A stretch of 64,000 bases of DNA from Rodentibacter haemolyticus (GTDB lineage: Bacteria > Pseudomonadota > Gammaproteobacteria > Enterobacterales > Pasteurellaceae), in contig NZ_CP063056.1 in NCBI RefSeq assembly GCF_015356115.1, positions 1,798,001-1,862,000 on the forward strand, written 5' to 3'. The position numbers and the translations under genes were made by a program. Shown here in pieces: positions 31,439 through 42,312 of the stretch. Under the pieces are notes generated by a model. It was not told where the DNA came from and did not search any database. It was given only the letters and a program-made list of their open reading frames with translations. How positions within the stretch are numbered: the first letter of the stretch is position 1; every line of letters starts with the position of its first letter.

Positions 31439-31631
31439 AAGTGCGGTTAGAATTCTCATTATTAACAGTTGCACAAATATTGTTAAATAACGATGTTGTA
31501 GGGTGGGCAAATTTTTGCCCACCATTGAAATTCTCTTTTTAAATCGGTGGGCAAAAATTTGCCCACCCTACTTTTCATTTTGGGCGACTGATAAAAATAC
31601 CGAAAATTCTCATGGATTTTTAACCGCACTT
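31439..31631. repeat. Dispersed intergenic element, copy D: standard ends, unusual core, bracketed by uptake signals
   Basis: Uptake signals face inward at 31439-31447 and 31623-31631. Inside are the usual ends (AACAGTTGCACAAA near 31464; GGCGACTGATAAAAATACCG ending 31602). The core is a perfect 26-bp inverted repeat (31498-31523 and 31546-31571) built from GGGTGGGCAAA / TTTGCCCACCC, with a 22-nt spacer, instead of the GGTGCGTTACGG core of the other copies. Confidence 0.85.
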
Positions 31632-31649
31632 TTTTGTATGAAAGCAAAT

Positions 31650-32639
31650 ATGGAAAAGAGATCTTTCAATCTTTACCGTTACGCCATTCCTGTTGATAGC
31701 CAACTGATTTTACGTGATCGATTTTTAAAACGCCGTGAAGGATTAATCGTGCGGGTAAATTGTGATCGTGATGGCTGGGGAGAGATAGCCCCTTTGCCCG
31801 GTTTTAGTGAAGAAACACTCGAGCAAGCCGAAACACAAGCGATAGAATGGCTTGAAAAATGGCGTGAAAGAGGTTGTGATGTACCGCAGCTTTCCCTTGA
31901 GGATGCTTACCCTTCCGTGGCGTTTGGTATCAGCTGTGCAATGAATGAAATGAAAGGCACTTTAAAAGAAGAGGGCAATTATCAAGCCGCACCGCTATGT
32001 TATGGTGATCCTGATAAGCTTTATGCGGAATTAGCCAATCTTCCGGGAGAGAAAGTCGCAAAAATTAAAGTCGGTATGTACGAGGCCAATCGTGACGGAT
32101 TAATTGCGGATATGTTTTTAGAAGCGATCCCCGATTTGCGATTGCGTTTAGATGCGAATCGGCGTTGGACACTGGAAAAAGCGTTACAATTTGCTGCAAA
32201 AGTAAAACCTGCACACCGTTCCCGTATTCAGTTTTTAGAAGAACCTTGTAAAACACCGGTACTCAGTCGTGAATTTGCCGTGCAAACCGGTATTGCTATT
32301 GCGTGGGACGAATCAATACGAGAACCCAATTTTCAGCTTCAAAAAGAACCGCACTTATCCGCTATTGTCATAAAACCAACTTTAATCGGCTCGATTGAAC
32401 GCTGTGTTGCGTTAATTGAACGGGCTAAGGCTTTAGGGTTAACCGCCGTAATAAGTTCAAGTATTGAAAGCAGCCTTGGTTTAACACAACTTGCACGTAT
32501 GTCGCAGCAATATACACCTAATGTTACGCCGGGGTTAGATACTTTGGATTTAATGGATTATCAAGTGCTTCGCCCATGGCCGGGGTCTGATTTACCGCTT
32601 ATCGGTTTAAATGCCGAATTTATTACAAAAATTATCTGA
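31650..32639 (+). CDS. menC: o-Succinylbenzoate synthase
   Basis: The protein is 329 aa from the ATG at 31650 ([25 protein letters not shown]). A nearby ATG at 31638 is possible, and the frame stays open back into repeat D, where it is not credible. It belongs to the enolase superfamily: the Lys of KIKVGMYE, metal ligands in [16 protein letters not shown] and AWDESIRE, and the second Lys in VIKPTLIG. It dehydrates SHCHC to o-succinylbenzoate for menaquinone. The ribosome site is weak. Confidence 0.93.
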   Translation: MEKRSFNLYRYAIPVDSQLILRDRFLKRREGLIVRVNCDRDGWGEIAPLPGFSEETLEQAETQAIEWLEKWRERGCDVPQLSLEDAYPSVAFGISCAMNEMKGTLKEEGNYQAAPLCYGDPDKLYAELANLPGEKVAKIKVGMYEANRDGLIADMFLEAIPDLRLRLDANRRWTLEKALQFAAKVKPAHRSRIQFLEEPCKTPVLSREFAVQTGIAIAWDESIREPNFQLQKEPHLSAIVIKPTLIGSIERCVALIERAKALGLTAVISSSIESSLGLTQLARMSQQYTPNVTPGLDTLDLMDYQVLRPWPGSDLPLIGLNAEFITKII

Positions 32640-32696
32640 TTCGACCACCGCTCATCATAAAATCAGTATAATTCCCCTCTTCAAAAAGGAAAAAAT

Positions 32697-33146
32697 ATGT
32701 CGCAAAAAACCCGAATTTTGCTGTTAAATGGCCCGAATCTGAATATGTTAGGCGCCCGTGAACCGAAACACTACGGTAGTTTGTCTTTGGCTTCGATAGA
32801 AGCAAATATCAATGCGTTGGCAGAGAAACACAATGTGGAGCTTGAATGTTTTCAGGCGAACAGTGAAGAAAAATTAATTGATAAAATTCATCAAAGTTTC
32901 CAACAGGTTGATTTTATTTTAATCAATCCCGCCGCCTATACTCATACAAGTGTTGCTTTGCGTGATGCATTGTTGGCGGTTTCGATTCCTTTCGTGGAAA
33001 TTCACTTATCTAATGTTCACAAGCGTGAACCGTTCCGTCATCATTCTTATTTTAGTGATGTGGCGGAGGGCGTGATTTGTGGGCTGGGGGCGCAAGGTTA
33101 CGAGTTCGCTTTTTTATTCGCCTTGAATTATTTAGCGAAGAAATAA
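32697..33146 (+). CDS. aroQ: 3-Dehydroquinate dehydratase, type II
   Basis: The protein is 149 aa, typical for type II. It makes 3-dehydroshikimate in the shikimate pathway as a dodecamer. Motifs are [21 protein letters not shown] with the catalytic Tyr, the [16 protein letters not shown] loop, and [18 protein letters not shown] with the catalytic His. The ribosome site is AAAGGA. It is upstream of accB-accC, as in many gamma-proteobacteria, but repeat E lies between. Confidence 0.97.
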   Translation: MSQKTRILLLNGPNLNMLGAREPKHYGSLSLASIEANINALAEKHNVELECFQANSEEKLIDKIHQSFQQVDFILINPAAYTHTSVALRDALLAVSIPFVEIHLSNVHKREPFRHHSYFSDVAEGVICGLGAQGYEFAFLFALNYLAKK

Positions 33147-33264
33147 TAAAAAATCCTGTATTTTGGGCTAGATTTATAGAATTTTGTCGCATTTTCGCTA
33201 AATTTAGGGTAATCTCTGCGGCGCAGAAAACAAGTTTATAACTGACCGCACTTTTGGACATTTT

Positions 33265-33425
33265 CGGTATTGTGTATCAGTCGCAAAAAGAGAATTTTAT
33301 ATCCAATATTTAATTTGAGTAGGGTGTGTTGAGCTTTGCGTAACGCACCATTTTATCTGTCGGTGCGTTACGGCTTCGCCTAACGACATCCTACGATAAT
33401 TTGTGCAACTGCTGCATCATATCGG
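33265..33425. repeat. Dispersed intergenic element, copy E
   Basis: The left end is CGGTATTGTGTATCAGTCGC and the right end is GTGCAACTGCTGCATCATATCGG. The core has two GGTGCGTTACGG-type arms. Uptake signals lie outside at 33244-33252 and 33445-33453, here facing the other way from those of copies C and D. It fills the aroQ-accB gap; no other gene is seen in 33147-33482. Confidence 0.85.
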
Positions 33426-33482
33426 GTATTTTTGGCGGTGAGAAAAGTGCGGTTAAAAATCTCATTATTTTAGGAAGAATAT

Positions 33483-33956
33483 ATGGACATTCGTAAAATC
33501 AAAAAACTTATCGAATTAGTGGAAGAATCCGGTATTACCGAATTAGAAGTGCAAGAAGAAGAGGGCACGGTGCGTATTAGTCGTGCGGCTCCGGTTGTAG
33601 CGCCTGCGGCTGTGCAATATGCCGCACCTGTTGCAGCGCCGGCTCCTATTGTTGCGCCAGCCTCAGCCCCTGCGGTGCAGGCTTCGGTTCCAGCGGCTCC
33701 TGAGGCTTCCGATGAGTTATCCGGTCATATTGTTCGTTCGCCGATGGTGGGGACTTTCTATCGTAGCCCAAGCCCGGAAGCAAAAGCTTTCGTTGAAGTC
33801 GGACAATCTGTAAAAGTCGGTGATGCGCTTTGTATCGTTGAAGCGATGAAAATGATGAATCGCATTGAGGCAGATAAAGCTGGTGTGGTGAAAGCTATTC
33901 TGATTAATGACGGCGAACCGGTGGAATTTGACGAACCGTTAATTGTTATCGAATAA
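33483..33956 (+). CDS. accB: Biotin carboxyl carrier protein of acetyl-CoA carboxylase
   Basis: The protein is 157 aa after TAGGAAGA. The N-terminal segment [32 protein letters not shown] is followed by a flexible Ala/Pro/Val linker, and then the biotinyl domain with thumb ([23 protein letters not shown]) and the biotinylated Lys in [13 protein letters not shown]. It carries carboxybiotin between AccC and AccAD in fatty-acid synthesis. accC follows 61 bp later after a hairpin. Confidence 0.98.
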   Translation: MDIRKIKKLIELVEESGITELEVQEEEGTVRISRAAPVVAPAAVQYAAPVAAPAPIVAPASAPAVQASVPAAPEASDELSGHIVRSPMVGTFYRSPSPEAKAFVEVGQSVKVGDALCIVEAMKMMNRIEADKAGVVKAILINDGEPVEFDEPLIVIE

Positions 33957-33972
33957 TCTTTATCTATTATCC

Positions 33973-34000
33973 AAAATGGCGGGCTTGTCCGCCATTTTTT
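33973..34000 (+). terminator. Terminator-like hairpin inside the accB-accC operon
   Basis: AAAATGGCGG / CCGCCATTTT perfect 10-bp stem with a 6-nt loop and two further T bases, between accB and accC. It has the form of an intrinsic terminator or attenuator and ends 17 bp before the accC ATG. Confidence 0.75.
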
Positions 34001-34017
34001 AACAAGTGGAATTTCTT

Positions 34018-35364
34018 ATGTTAGAAAAAGTTGTGATTGCCAACCGTGGTGAGATTGCGTTACGTATCTTACGCGCCTGTAAAGAGTTGGGCATTAAAAC
34101 CGTTGCGGTGCATTCCACTGCAGACCGCGAATTAAAACATGTTTTATTGGCAGATGAAACCGTTTGTATCGGCCCTGCTCCTTCAACAAAAAGTTACTTA
34201 AACATTCCCGCAATTATTGCGGCGGCGGAAGTCACCGGGGCGGATGCCATTCACCCGGGGTATGGTTTTTTGTCTGAAAATGCTGATTTTGCAGAGCAGG
34301 TGGAACGTTCCGGCTTTATTTTTATCGGTCCGACGGCAGATGTGATTCGTTTGATGGGGGATAAAGTTTCTGCGATTAAAGCGATGAAAAAAGCCGGTGT
34401 ACCTTGTGTTCCGGGATCTGATGGTCCGGTAGGCAATGATATTGCGAAAAATAAAGAAATTGCAAAACGTATAGGTTATCCGATTATCATCAAAGCATCC
34501 GGTGGCGGTGGCGGTCGTGGTATGCGTGTGGTGCGTAACGAAGATGCGCTTGAAGAATCTATCGCAATGACAAAAGCCGAAGCGAAAGCCGCATTTAATA
34601 ACGATATGGTTTATATGGAAAAATACTTGGAAAATCCGCGCCATGTGGAAATTCAAGTATTGGCGGATACGCATGGCAATGCGGTGTATTTAGCCGAACG
34701 TGATTGTTCTATGCAGCGTCGCCACCAAAAAGTGGTGGAAGAAGCGCCGGCTCCGGGCATTTCTGAAGAAGTGCGCCGTGATATCGGCTCACGTTGTGCC
34801 AATGCTTGTGTGGAAATCGGTTATCGTGGTGCTGGTACGTTTGAGTTTTTGTATGAAAACGGTGAGTTTTATTTCATTGAAATGAATACCCGTATCCAAG
34901 TGGAACATCCGGTAACGGAAATGATCACCGGTGTGGATTTGGTTAAAGAGCAGTTACGCATTGCAGCGGGACTACCGCTTTCTATCAAGCAAGAAGATAT
35001 TAAAGTGAAAGGTCATGCGATTGAGTGCCGTATTAATGCGGAAGATCCGAAGTCTTTCTTACCTTCACCGGGCAAAGTGAATCACTTACATTCGCCAGGC
35101 GGTTTAGGCGTGCGTTGGGATTCTCATATTTATGGCGGTTATACCGTGCCTCCGCACTATGATTCTATGATCGCAAAACTTATCACTTATGGTGATACCC
35201 GTGACGTTGCAATTCGCCGTATGCAGAATGCGTTGGCCGAAACGATCATCGATGGCATTAAAACCAATATTCCGTTACATGAATTGATTTTAGAAGATGA
35301 GAACTTCCAAAAAGGTGGTACAAATATTCACTACCTTGAGAAGAAATTAGGTTTACATGATTAA
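34018..35364 (+). CDS. accC: Biotin carboxylase subunit of acetyl-CoA carboxylase
   Basis: The protein is 448 aa from the ATG at 34018 ([23 protein letters not shown]), matching E. coli AccC; a GTG 12 bp upstream is open but less likely. It is an ATP-grasp enzyme that carboxylates biotin on AccB with bicarbonate. Motifs are [16 protein letters not shown], the Gly-rich ATP lid [33 protein letters not shown], and [17 protein letters not shown]. Its translation may be set apart from accB by the hairpin between them. Confidence 0.98.
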   Translation: MLEKVVIANRGEIALRILRACKELGIKTVAVHSTADRELKHVLLADETVCIGPAPSTKSYLNIPAIIAAAEVTGADAIHPGYGFLSENADFAEQVERSGFIFIGPTADVIRLMGDKVSAIKAMKKAGVPCVPGSDGPVGNDIAKNKEIAKRIGYPIIIKASGGGGGRGMRVVRNEDALEESIAMTKAEAKAAFNNDMVYMEKYLENPRHVEIQVLADTHGNAVYLAERDCSMQRRHQKVVEEAPAPGISEEVRRDIGSRCANACVEIGYRGAGTFEFLYENGEFYFIEMNTRIQVEHPVTEMITGVDLVKEQLRIAAGLPLSIKQEDIKVKGHAIECRINAEDPKSFLPSPGKVNHLHSPGGLGVRWDSHIYGGYTVPPHYDSMIAKLITYGDTRDVAIRRMQNALAETIIDGIKTNIPLHELILEDENFQKGGTNIHYLEKKLGLHD

Positions 35365-35370
35365 TTAAAG

Positions 35371-35400
35371 ACGGCTCACATAAAAGCGAGCCGTTTTTTA
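35371..35400 (+). terminator. Terminator after accC
   Basis: ACGGCTC / GAGCCGT stem (35371-35377 with 35388-35394) followed by TTTTTT. Convergent glmU ends at 35409. Confidence 0.85.
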
Positions 35401-35408
35401 TAGCTGAT

Positions 35409-36779
35409 TTACTTTTTCTTAACCGGACGTTGCCAGCCCTGAATGTGGCGTTGCGGTACACGTGTAATAACCAACTCATCTTTGTCCACATTGCGGGTAA
35501 TGGTTGAACCGGCACCGATAGTTGCTCCGTCTTCAACAGTAACCGGGGCGACAAGTTGCGTATCCGAGCCTACAAATACATTATCGCCAATGATAGTTTT
35601 AAACTTGTTTGCGCCATCATAGTTACAGGTAATGACCCCTGCGCCGATATTACAGTTTGCACCGATTTCACTATCGCCAACATAGGTTAAATGATTCACT
35701 TTTGAACCTTTGCCGACAACGGATTTTTTAATTTCAACAAAGTTGCCTACGTGGGTTTCGGCGGCAAGTTCCGTACCGGGGCGTAGGCGAGAGAAAGGAC
35801 CGATAGCGGCTTTTTCACCAATGACCGCATCTTCCAATACCGAATAAGGTTTCACTTCTACATCATCACCAATCACAACATTTTTCAGCACACAGCCGGC
35901 ACCGATTTTTACTCGATTACCTAAACGTACATCGCCTTCAATAATGACATTCGTATCAATTTTCACATCTTTACCGTGTTCAAGTGTTCCTCTTAAATCA
36001 AAACGCTCAGGATCAAATAACATTACGCCTTCAAGCAATAAACGATCCGCTTGTTTGCGTTGATAGTAACGTTCAAGTGAGGCAAGTTGTAAACGATTGT
36101 TTGCCCCTTCCACTTCCATCATATCTGAAGCTTGCACCGCAGTGACTTGGCAGCCCTCTTGATTTGCCAAGGTAACTAAATCCGTTAAATAATATTCGCC
36201 TTGGGCATTGTGATTATCTACACGGGCAAGCCATTTTTTTAAGCTGGCTCCGTCTGATACCATTACACCGGTATTCCCTTCTTGAATTTTTAATTGCACT
36301 TCATTGGCATCTTTTTGCTCAACAATCGCCACGACATTACCATTTTCACGAATGATGCGCCCATAGCCTGTAGGGTTATCTAAATTAACCGTTAATAATG
36401 CAATGCCGTTTTCAGGTTTCGCAGCAATTAATTCTTCCAATGTTTCTTTTGAAATAAGCGGCACATCACCGTAAAGTACGAGGATATTTTCATCATCTTT
36501 AAAAAACGGTGCGGCTTGTTGCACGGCGTGGGCTGTTCCCAATTGTTCCGTTTGCAGCACCCAATTTACCTTTTCGTTCGCAAGGCGTTCACGCATCAAT
36601 TCGCCGCCATGACCATAAATTAAATGTACATTTTCCGCACCCAGTGAATTTGTCGTATCAATGACGTGTTTCACCATAGGTTTACCTGCAATGGTATGCA
36701 ACACCTTCGGTAAGTCAGAATACATACGTGTGCCTTTTCCTGCCGCCAAAATGACCGCACTTAATGTTTTATTTGTCAT
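35409..36779 (-). CDS. glmU: Bifunctional N-acetylglucosamine-1-phosphate uridyltransferase / glucosamine-1-phosphate acetyltransferase
   Basis: The protein is 456 aa from the ATG at 36779 ([22 protein letters not shown]); the frame is open further upstream but leads into the fucR promoter region. The N-terminal pyrophosphorylase has [18 protein letters not shown] and [16 protein letters not shown]. The C-terminal left-handed beta-helix acetyltransferase has hexapeptide repeats and the catalytic His in [23 protein letters not shown]. It makes UDP-GlcNAc for peptidoglycan and LPS. The ribosome site is GAGAA. Divergent from fucR. Confidence 0.98.
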   Translation of the reverse strand: MTNKTLSAVILAAGKGTRMYSDLPKVLHTIAGKPMVKHVIDTTNSLGAENVHLIYGHGGELMRERLANEKVNWVLQTEQLGTAHAVQQAAPFFKDDENILVLYGDVPLISKETLEELIAAKPENGIALLTVNLDNPTGYGRIIRENGNVVAIVEQKDANEVQLKIQEGNTGVMVSDGASLKKWLARVDNHNAQGEYYLTDLVTLANQEGCQVTAVQASDMMEVEGANNRLQLASLERYYQRKQADRLLLEGVMLFDPERFDLRGTLEHGKDVKIDTNVIIEGDVRLGNRVKIGAGCVLKNVVIGDDVEVKPYSVLEDAVIGEKAAIGPFSRLRPGTELAAETHVGNFVEIKKSVVGKGSKVNHLTYVGDSEIGANCNIGAGVITCNYDGANKFKTIIGDNVFVGSDTQLVAPVTVEDGATIGAGSTITRNVDKDELVITRVPQRHIQGWQRPVKKK

Positions 36780-36903
36780 AAATGTTCTCTTGAGATCAAA
36801 AAATGAGGTTATTTTAACGTAGAACACGAGAGATGATAAGTTGTTTATCTTTTCTAAGAAGACATATAATGAGTCGATTAATTTTAACCGGTTAGAGGCG
36901 AGT

Positions 36904-37653
36904 ATGCGCAATAGAGATGAAATCATTCTACAATTAATTAATCAGCAAGGAAGAGTTGGTGTGTTAGAGCTGGCGAAACAGTGTACTGTGTCGGTGGAAA
37001 CTATTCGACGTGATTTAAATCGTCTTGAAAAGAAAGGATTGCTTTATCGAACACACGGCGGTGCAGTCAGCAAGAAAACCACAGATCTGGGTGCTTTTTT
37101 TCAAACACGTCAGCATATTAACGCGGCAGCCAAACGTTATATTGCCAAAAATGCGCTTGAATTACTCTATGAAAATGCGGTTATTGGTTTGGATGCGAGT
37201 TCTACAAGTTGGTATTTTGCCCATTTAATGCCTGATATTCCCTGTACGGTAGTGACTAATTCGATGTTTAATATCAATGCCTTAGTGAATAAACCTAATA
37301 TTAAGACAATTGTTACCGGCGGTGTTTATTCTTCAAAATATGAAGCCTTTTATGGTCCTTTATCCGAATATTTACTCCAACGTTTACACATTAATTTTTC
37401 TATATTCTCTTGTTCGGGTATTGATAGCCAAGGAAAAATTTGGGAGTCAAATGAGCTTAATGCTTCTATAAAGCGAAAAATGATGGATGCCTCGGAACAA
37501 TGCTACCTCTTAGTTGACCATTCCAAATTTGAGAAAAAAAGCCTTATACAATTAGCTGAATTGAGAAAAATTAATACGATTTTTACGGACTCCGATCTGC
37601 CCTATGAACTTCAAAACTATTGTGAAAGTGCAGATGTAATGACTGTTTTATAA
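36904..37653 (+). CDS. fucR: DeoR-family regulator of fucose utilisation
   Basis: The protein is 249 aa from the ATG at 36904 ([20 protein letters not shown]), with GAGG 5 nt upstream. The N-terminal helix-turn-helix is [33 protein letters not shown]; the C-terminal DeoR sensor has [32 protein letters not shown] and [14 protein letters not shown]. By position (first gene of the fuc cluster) and type it matches FucR. The protein probably senses a fucose catabolite, as E. coli FucR senses fuculose 1-phosphate. The repeats at 37661-37729 may be its operators. Confidence 0.88.
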   Translation: MRNRDEIILQLINQQGRVGVLELAKQCTVSVETIRRDLNRLEKKGLLYRTHGGAVSKKTTDLGAFFQTRQHINAAAKRYIAKNALELLYENAVIGLDASSTSWYFAHLMPDIPCTVVTNSMFNINALVNKPNIKTIVTGGVYSSKYEAFYGPLSEYLLQRLHINFSIFSCSGIDSQGKIWESNELNASIKRKMMDASEQCYLLVDHSKFEKKSLIQLAELRKINTIFTDSDLPYELQNYCESADVMTVL

Positions 37654-37660
37654 AAATAAA

Positions 37661-37729
37661 TGACCGAATTGACCGATATGTTTTAAAAGATAGACTAATC
37701 GGTCATTAAATTTCATAAAAAATGACTGA
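37661..37729. promoter_or_regulatory. Candidate FucR operator cluster upstream of fucI
   Basis: TGACCGA occurs at 37661-37667 and 37670-37676, its complement TCGGTCA at 37699-37705, and TGACTGA at 37723-37729, all in the fucR-fucI gap. Such spaced direct and inverted repeats suit a DeoR-type tetramer. Confidence 0.5.
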
Positions 37730-37733
37730 TTAT

Positions 37734-37749
37734 TGTGATCTTACTCACA
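37734..37749. promoter_or_regulatory. CRP binding site upstream of fucI
   Basis: TGTGA-TCTTAC-TCACA, a perfect match to both CRP half-sites, centred about 140 bp before the fucI ATG. It fits catabolite control of fucose use. Confidence 0.85.
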
Positions 37750-37881
37750 AATCCAAAACAAAATCCGTTTTCTCCCTGTCTTCCCCCATCATTTTAATCA
37801 AAAATGTTATCAAGTTAAGTTGATAAGCAACCCGCTCAACCGATTTCTTATAAATAATCCCAATGACAAAGGAGGGTTACT

Positions 37882-39651
37882 ATGACATTTGTTTCTCATT
37901 CAAATCGCATAAAAATCGGCATTCGACCAACCATTGACGGACGTAGAATGGGCGTTCGGGAGTCCTTGGAAGCGCAAACGATGCGAATGGCACAAGCTGT
38001 CGCCACGTTGTTGGAAAGCCATATCCGCCATACCAATGGTGATTTTGTACAGTGTATTATTGCCGACAGCACTATCGGAGGCGTGGCAGAAGCGGCGGCC
38101 TGTGCCGAAAAATTCAAACGGGAAAACGTAGGACTGACGATTACGGTTACTCCTTGTTGGTGCTACGGCTCGGAAACCATTGATATGGATCCGCATATGC
38201 CGAAAGCCATTTGGGGCTTTAACGGTACCGAACGTCCGGGCGCGGTTTATTTAGCGGCTGCATTAGCCGGTCATTCCCAATTAGGGTTGCCGGCATTTTC
38301 CATTTATGGTACGGAAGTGCAGGAAGCGGACGATACTTCAATCCCGAATGACGTGAAAGAAAAATTGTTACGTTTTGCCCGAGCGGGGCTTGCGGTGGCA
38401 ACCTTGCGTGGTAAATCTTATTTATCTATCGGCTCGGTTTCAATGGGCATTGCCGGTTCTATCGTGAATCAACAATTTTTCCAGGAATATCTTGGTATGC
38501 GGAACGAATATGTAGATATGACTGAAATCAAACGCCGCTTGGATCGCCAGATTTACGATCAAGATGAACTGGATTTGGCTTTATCTTGGGTGAAAATCTA
38601 CTGTCAAGAAGGCATTGATGTCAATAGCCCGGAACACCAACGTTCTGCAGAACAGCGTGCCGAATTATGGGAAACGGTGGTAAAAATGACATTGATTACC
38701 CGTGATTTAATGGTGGGTAATCCAAAATTAGCGGCATTAAATTACGGAGAAGAAGCTCTTGGTCATAACGCTATTGCTGCCGGTTTCCAAGGTCAACGTC
38801 ATTGGACGGATCACCTGCCGAACGGGGATTTTATGGAAGCGGTATTAAATACCACTTACGATTGGAACGGTATTCGTCCGCCTTATATTCTCGCCACTGA
38901 AAACGACTCTTTAAACGCCGTTAATATGCTATTTGGTCATCTGCTTACCGGACAGGCACAAATTTTTGCCGATGTTCGTACTTATTGGAGTGAAGATGCG
39001 GTTGAGCGGGTCACCGGGTTCCGACCTGAAAGCGGGTTTATTCATTTAATCAATTCCGGTTCAGCAACTTTGGACGGCACGGGGCAACATACCGATGCAC
39101 AGGGCAATCCGGTGGTGAAACCGGTGTGGGAAGTTACGGAGCAGGACGGCAAACGTTGTTATGAACATACCCGTTGGTGTCCGGCTGTACACGAATATTT
39201 CCGTGGCGGCGGTTATTCTTCCCAATATCTCACCAAAGGCGGTATGCCATTTACGATGCACCGTATTAATCTGATCAAAGGCATCGGACCTGTGTTACAA
39301 ATTGCCGAAGGCTGGTCAATCGATTTACCTGAACACGTCCATGATATCTTGAATAAACGCACTAACGAAACTTGGCCGACCACTTGGTTTGTACCTCGTC
39401 TAACGGGCAAAGGGGCGTTTAGCGATGTTTATTCAGTGATGGCGAACTGGGGGGCAAACCACTGTGTTGCGACTTACGGGCATATCGGATCGGATCTGAT
39501 TACACTTGCCTCAATGTTACGTATCCCGGTTTGTATGCACAATGTGAACGATAGTGCGATTTTCCGCCCAAGTGCGTGGAACGGCTTCGGTCAAGATAAA
39601 GAAGGGCAGGATTATCGTGCTTGTGCCAACTTTGGCCCGCTTTACCGATAA
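37882..39651 (+). CDS. fucI: L-fucose isomerase
   Basis: The protein is 589 aa (E. coli FucI 591), starting after AAAGGAGGG. It isomerises L-fucose to L-fuculose with Mn2+. Family segments are [62 protein letters not shown] in part, [51 protein letters not shown] and the C-terminal [17 protein letters not shown]. First enzyme of the fucose operon; fucK follows 55 bp later. Confidence 0.97.
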   Translation: MTFVSHSNRIKIGIRPTIDGRRMGVRESLEAQTMRMAQAVATLLESHIRHTNGDFVQCIIADSTIGGVAEAAACAEKFKRENVGLTITVTPCWCYGSETIDMDPHMPKAIWGFNGTERPGAVYLAAALAGHSQLGLPAFSIYGTEVQEADDTSIPNDVKEKLLRFARAGLAVATLRGKSYLSIGSVSMGIAGSIVNQQFFQEYLGMRNEYVDMTEIKRRLDRQIYDQDELDLALSWVKIYCQEGIDVNSPEHQRSAEQRAELWETVVKMTLITRDLMVGNPKLAALNYGEEALGHNAIAAGFQGQRHWTDHLPNGDFMEAVLNTTYDWNGIRPPYILATENDSLNAVNMLFGHLLTGQAQIFADVRTYWSEDAVERVTGFRPESGFIHLINSGSATLDGTGQHTDAQGNPVVKPVWEVTEQDGKRCYEHTRWCPAVHEYFRGGGYSSQYLTKGGMPFTMHRINLIKGIGPVLQIAEGWSIDLPEHVHDILNKRTNETWPTTWFVPRLTGKGAFSDVYSVMANWGANHCVATYGHIGSDLITLASMLRIPVCMHNVNDSAIFRPSAWNGFGQDKEGQDYRACANFGPLYR

Positions 39652-39667
39652 TCTCAAGTTTAACCAA

Positions 39668-39695
39668 AAAGTGCGGTTGATTTTGACCGCACTTT
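39668..39695. repeat. Inverted pair of uptake signals between fucI and fucK
   Basis: AAAGTGCGGT (39668-39677) and ACCGCACTTT (39686-39695) form a 10-bp stem with an 8-nt loop inside the operon. It lacks a good T tract on the plus strand (TTTAGGAG), and its right arm abuts the fucK ribosome site, so it may trap that site or limit read-through. Confidence 0.75.
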
Positions 39696-39706
39696 AGGAG
39701 AATGCT

Positions 39707-41170
39707 ATGTCCGTTGTCTTAATTTTTGATTGCGGTGCAACCAATTTACGCACCATTGCCATAGATCAATACGGCAAAATTGTGGCGGCACATCATTTGC
39801 CGAATAAGACCAAACAAGGCTTAGAATCACCCGATTATCATATTTGGGATTTTGAAGAAATTTGGCAAAAATTATTACATTGTACTCAACAAACGCTTTC
39901 TCGTTTGAAAGAAATGACTATTCCGTTAAGTGAAGTCATTGGTATCGGCGTTACGACTTTTGGCGTAGATGGGACAATGTTTGATAAACAGGGAAAACAA
40001 TTGTATCCGGTTATTTCGTGGAAATGTCCTCGCACGCAAATGATAATGCAACGTCTTGAGCATTATCTTGATGTACAAAAACTGTATCAACGTAACGGTG
40101 TCGGGCAATATGCGTTTAATACCTTATTCAAATTGTTATGGTTAAAAGAAAATCAGCCGACACTTTATGCCCGAATGGATAAGTTCCTGTTTATTTCATC
40201 AATGATTACCTATCGTTTGACCGGCAATCTCACCACCGACCGTACAATGGCGGGAACATCAATGATGACAAATCTTTCTAGCGGTGATTGGGATCAGGAA
40301 GTTCTGCAAGTATTAGGTTTAACACCCGACCGTTTTCCCCCAATGTTAAATGCCGGCGAGCAAGTCGGCGTGTTGAATGCGACGTTAACAGAACAACTTG
40401 GTTTATCGCCTATACCTGTTATTTCCTGCGGACACGATACGCAATTTGCCGTGTTCGGCTCAGGGGCGGCATTACATCAACCGGTTCTCAGTTCCGGCAC
40501 TTGGGAAATTTTAATGGCCCGGACTCATATAGCCGAACCGGACATTGCTTTTATACCACAAGGATTAACCACAGAATTTGATGCACAGTCTAATTGTTTC
40601 AATCCGGCGGTGCAGTGGGTCGGCTCGGGTGTAATGGAATGGGTCGGCAGAATGTTTTTCTCCGATGTAATGAATAGTGAACGGTATTACGAAACAATGA
40701 TCCGTGAAGCTGAACAACAAGCGGTTGGTTCCGGTGGTATTTTTGCCGGCGGATGTTTTTCTGAACTTCACAAGGGCACGCTTTACGGCTTATCAATGCA
40801 CTGTCAACGGGGGCAGATCTATCGAGCAATGTTGGAGTATATGGCATTACGGCTGAAACAAGGCTTAACGGTTTTACAACAGGTCAGCCATTTCCAAGCG
40901 GAAAGTGTGATTTGCGTTGGCGGCGGTTCAAAGAACCGTTTGTGGAATCAAATTCGTGCCGATGTACTGAATTTGCCGATAGAGATTGTCGATGTGTCTG
41001 AAAGCACGGTGTTAGGCGCGGCAATGTTTGTTTTTACTGCGCTTAGAGTTTATCCGAATGTCGAAACCGCCCAACGGCAAATGCGGGCAAAAACACAACG
41101 AATCTATCCGTCGGCTCAATCCGTCGCTTATCAACAATGGTTACAGCAATATCAGGAGCGTCTATGTTAA
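39707..41170 (+). CDS. fucK: L-fuculokinase
   Basis: The protein is 487 aa after AGGAG. It belongs to the FGGY carbohydrate kinase family: an N-terminal phosphate loop [31 protein letters not shown], the catalytic-Asp region [14 protein letters not shown], and the C-terminal [29 protein letters not shown]. It phosphorylates L-fuculose to L-fuculose 1-phosphate. Its stop overlaps the fucU start by 7 bp, so translation is coupled. Confidence 0.95.
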   Translation: MSVVLIFDCGATNLRTIAIDQYGKIVAAHHLPNKTKQGLESPDYHIWDFEEIWQKLLHCTQQTLSRLKEMTIPLSEVIGIGVTTFGVDGTMFDKQGKQLYPVISWKCPRTQMIMQRLEHYLDVQKLYQRNGVGQYAFNTLFKLLWLKENQPTLYARMDKFLFISSMITYRLTGNLTTDRTMAGTSMMTNLSSGDWDQEVLQVLGLTPDRFPPMLNAGEQVGVLNATLTEQLGLSPIPVISCGHDTQFAVFGSGAALHQPVLSSGTWEILMARTHIAEPDIAFIPQGLTTEFDAQSNCFNPAVQWVGSGVMEWVGRMFFSDVMNSERYYETMIREAEQQAVGSGGIFAGGCFSELHKGTLYGLSMHCQRGQIYRAMLEYMALRLKQGLTVLQQVSHFQAESVICVGGGSKNRLWNQIRADVLNLPIEIVDVSESTVLGAAMFVFTALRVYPNVETAQRQMRAKTQRIYPSAQSVAYQQWLQQYQERLC

Positions 41171-41601
41171 AAGGTATTCACCCGGTAATTTCCCCCGAAC
41201 TGTTAAAAATACTTGCCGAAATGGGGCACGGCGATGAGATTGTGTTGGCAGATGCCCATTTCCCGGCACATGCTCTTCATCATAAGGTGATTCGGGCGGA
41301 TGGTGTCAATGTCGCCACTCTCTTAACCGCAATCAGTCCGTTATTTGAATTTGATACTTATGTGGATGCACCGTTAATAATGATGCAAGCGGTCACAGGT
41401 GATACGCTCGATCCGCAAGTTGAACAAAACTATGCCGCCGCCATTAAAAGTGCGGTCGGAAATTGTCCTGTTTTAGCCCGAATCGAACGCTTTGCTTTTT
41501 ATGAGCGGGCGAAATCCGCTTATGCCGTCGTAATCAGCGGTGAAACCGCTAAATATGGCAATATTATTCTCAAAAAAGGCGTTACACCGATTTCATTATA
41601 A
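41164..41601 (+). CDS. fucU: L-fucose mutarotase
   Basis: The protein is 145 aa from the ATG at 41164 ([26 protein letters not shown]), with AGGAG inside the end of fucK. It belongs to the RbsD/FucU family; the catalytic His/Asp region is [16 protein letters not shown], and the C-terminal [33 protein letters not shown] is diagnostic. It interconverts alpha- and beta-fucose so that FucI and FucP receive the right anomer. Confidence 0.95.
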   Translation: MLKGIHPVISPELLKILAEMGHGDEIVLADAHFPAHALHHKVIRADGVNVATLLTAISPLFEFDTYVDAPLIMMQAVTGDTLDPQVEQNYAAAIKSAVGNCPVLARIERFAFYERAKSAYAVVISGETAKYGNIILKKGVTPISL

Positions 41602-41619
41602 CCATAAAGGAATTTTATT

Positions 41620-42267
41620 ATGACAAGAATCGAGCTTTCACAAAAAATTATTGATACTTGCTTGGAAATGACCCGTTTAGGGTTAAATCAAGGTACCGCA
41701 GGTAATGTCAGTGTACGTTATCAAAACGGTATGTTAATTACCCCGACCGGCACTCCCTACCATTTGCTTACGCCGGAGCAAATTGTGTTTGTCGATAATA
41801 ACGGACAGCATGAAGAAGGTAAATTGCCTTCCAGTGAATGGCATTTCCACCTTGCGGTTTATCAAGCCCGTCAAGATGCTAATGCTGTAGTACATAACCA
41901 TGCCATAAATTGTGCGGCAGTTTCGATTTTAGAAAAATCCATTCCGCCGTTTCACTATATGATCGGGGTAGGGGGGGCGGATCACATTCCTTGTGTGCCC
42001 TATGCTACGTTCGGTACGCCAAAATTGGCGGAATATGTGCGAGAAGGAATCCGACAATCTAAGGCAATTTTGCTTGCTCACCACGGTATGATTGCCGCTG
42101 AAAGCAATTTGGATAAAGCCTTATGGCTTGCACATGAAGTTGAAGTGCTTGCCGAATGGTATATCAAATTGCTTGCTACGGGTTTGGATATTCCGTTGTT
42201 GTCCGAGCAAGAAATGTCAGTGGTATTAGGCAAATTTAAATCCTATGGGTTGCGTATTGAAGAGTAG
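41620..42267 (+). CDS. fucA: L-fuculose-1-phosphate aldolase
   Basis: The protein is 215 aa (E. coli 215) after AAAGGA. The class II zinc aldolase splits L-fuculose 1-phosphate to DHAP and L-lactaldehyde. Segments are GLNQGTAGNVSVRYQNGMLITPTG, the catalytic Glu in LPSSEWHFHLAVY, zinc His residues in AVVHNHAINCAAVSI and LLAHHGMIA. A G7 run occurs inside the gene near 41970 but the frame is intact. The DHAP product enters glycolysis through fba in this window's own pathway set. No lactaldehyde reductase (fucO) gene is linked. Confidence 0.97.
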   Translation: MTRIELSQKIIDTCLEMTRLGLNQGTAGNVSVRYQNGMLITPTGTPYHLLTPEQIVFVDNNGQHEEGKLPSSEWHFHLAVYQARQDANAVVHNHAINCAAVSILEKSIPPFHYMIGVGGADHIPCVPYATFGTPKLAEYVREGIRQSKAILLAHHGMIAAESNLDKALWLAHEVEVLAEWYIKLLATGLDIPLLSEQEMSVVLGKFKSYGLRIEE

Positions 42268-42312
42268 TTTTCGCTTCCCTTTTCTTATTTTCCTTTACAT
42301 AAGGAGTGATCT

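Noticed and set aside
31503..31649. N-terminal extension of MenC
   Set aside because: It reads through the palindromic repeat D; MenC similarity starts at [11 protein letters not shown].
36841..36903. Upstream extension of FucR
   Set aside because: The extra residues overlap the glmU/fucR promoter region; the ATG at 36904 has a good GAGG and starts the DeoR helix-turn-helix at the usual distance.
41965..41980. G7 run in fucA as a phase-variation tract
   Set aside because: It is short, encodes the conserved Gly-Gly of the aldolase, and is no longer than expected by chance in this context.
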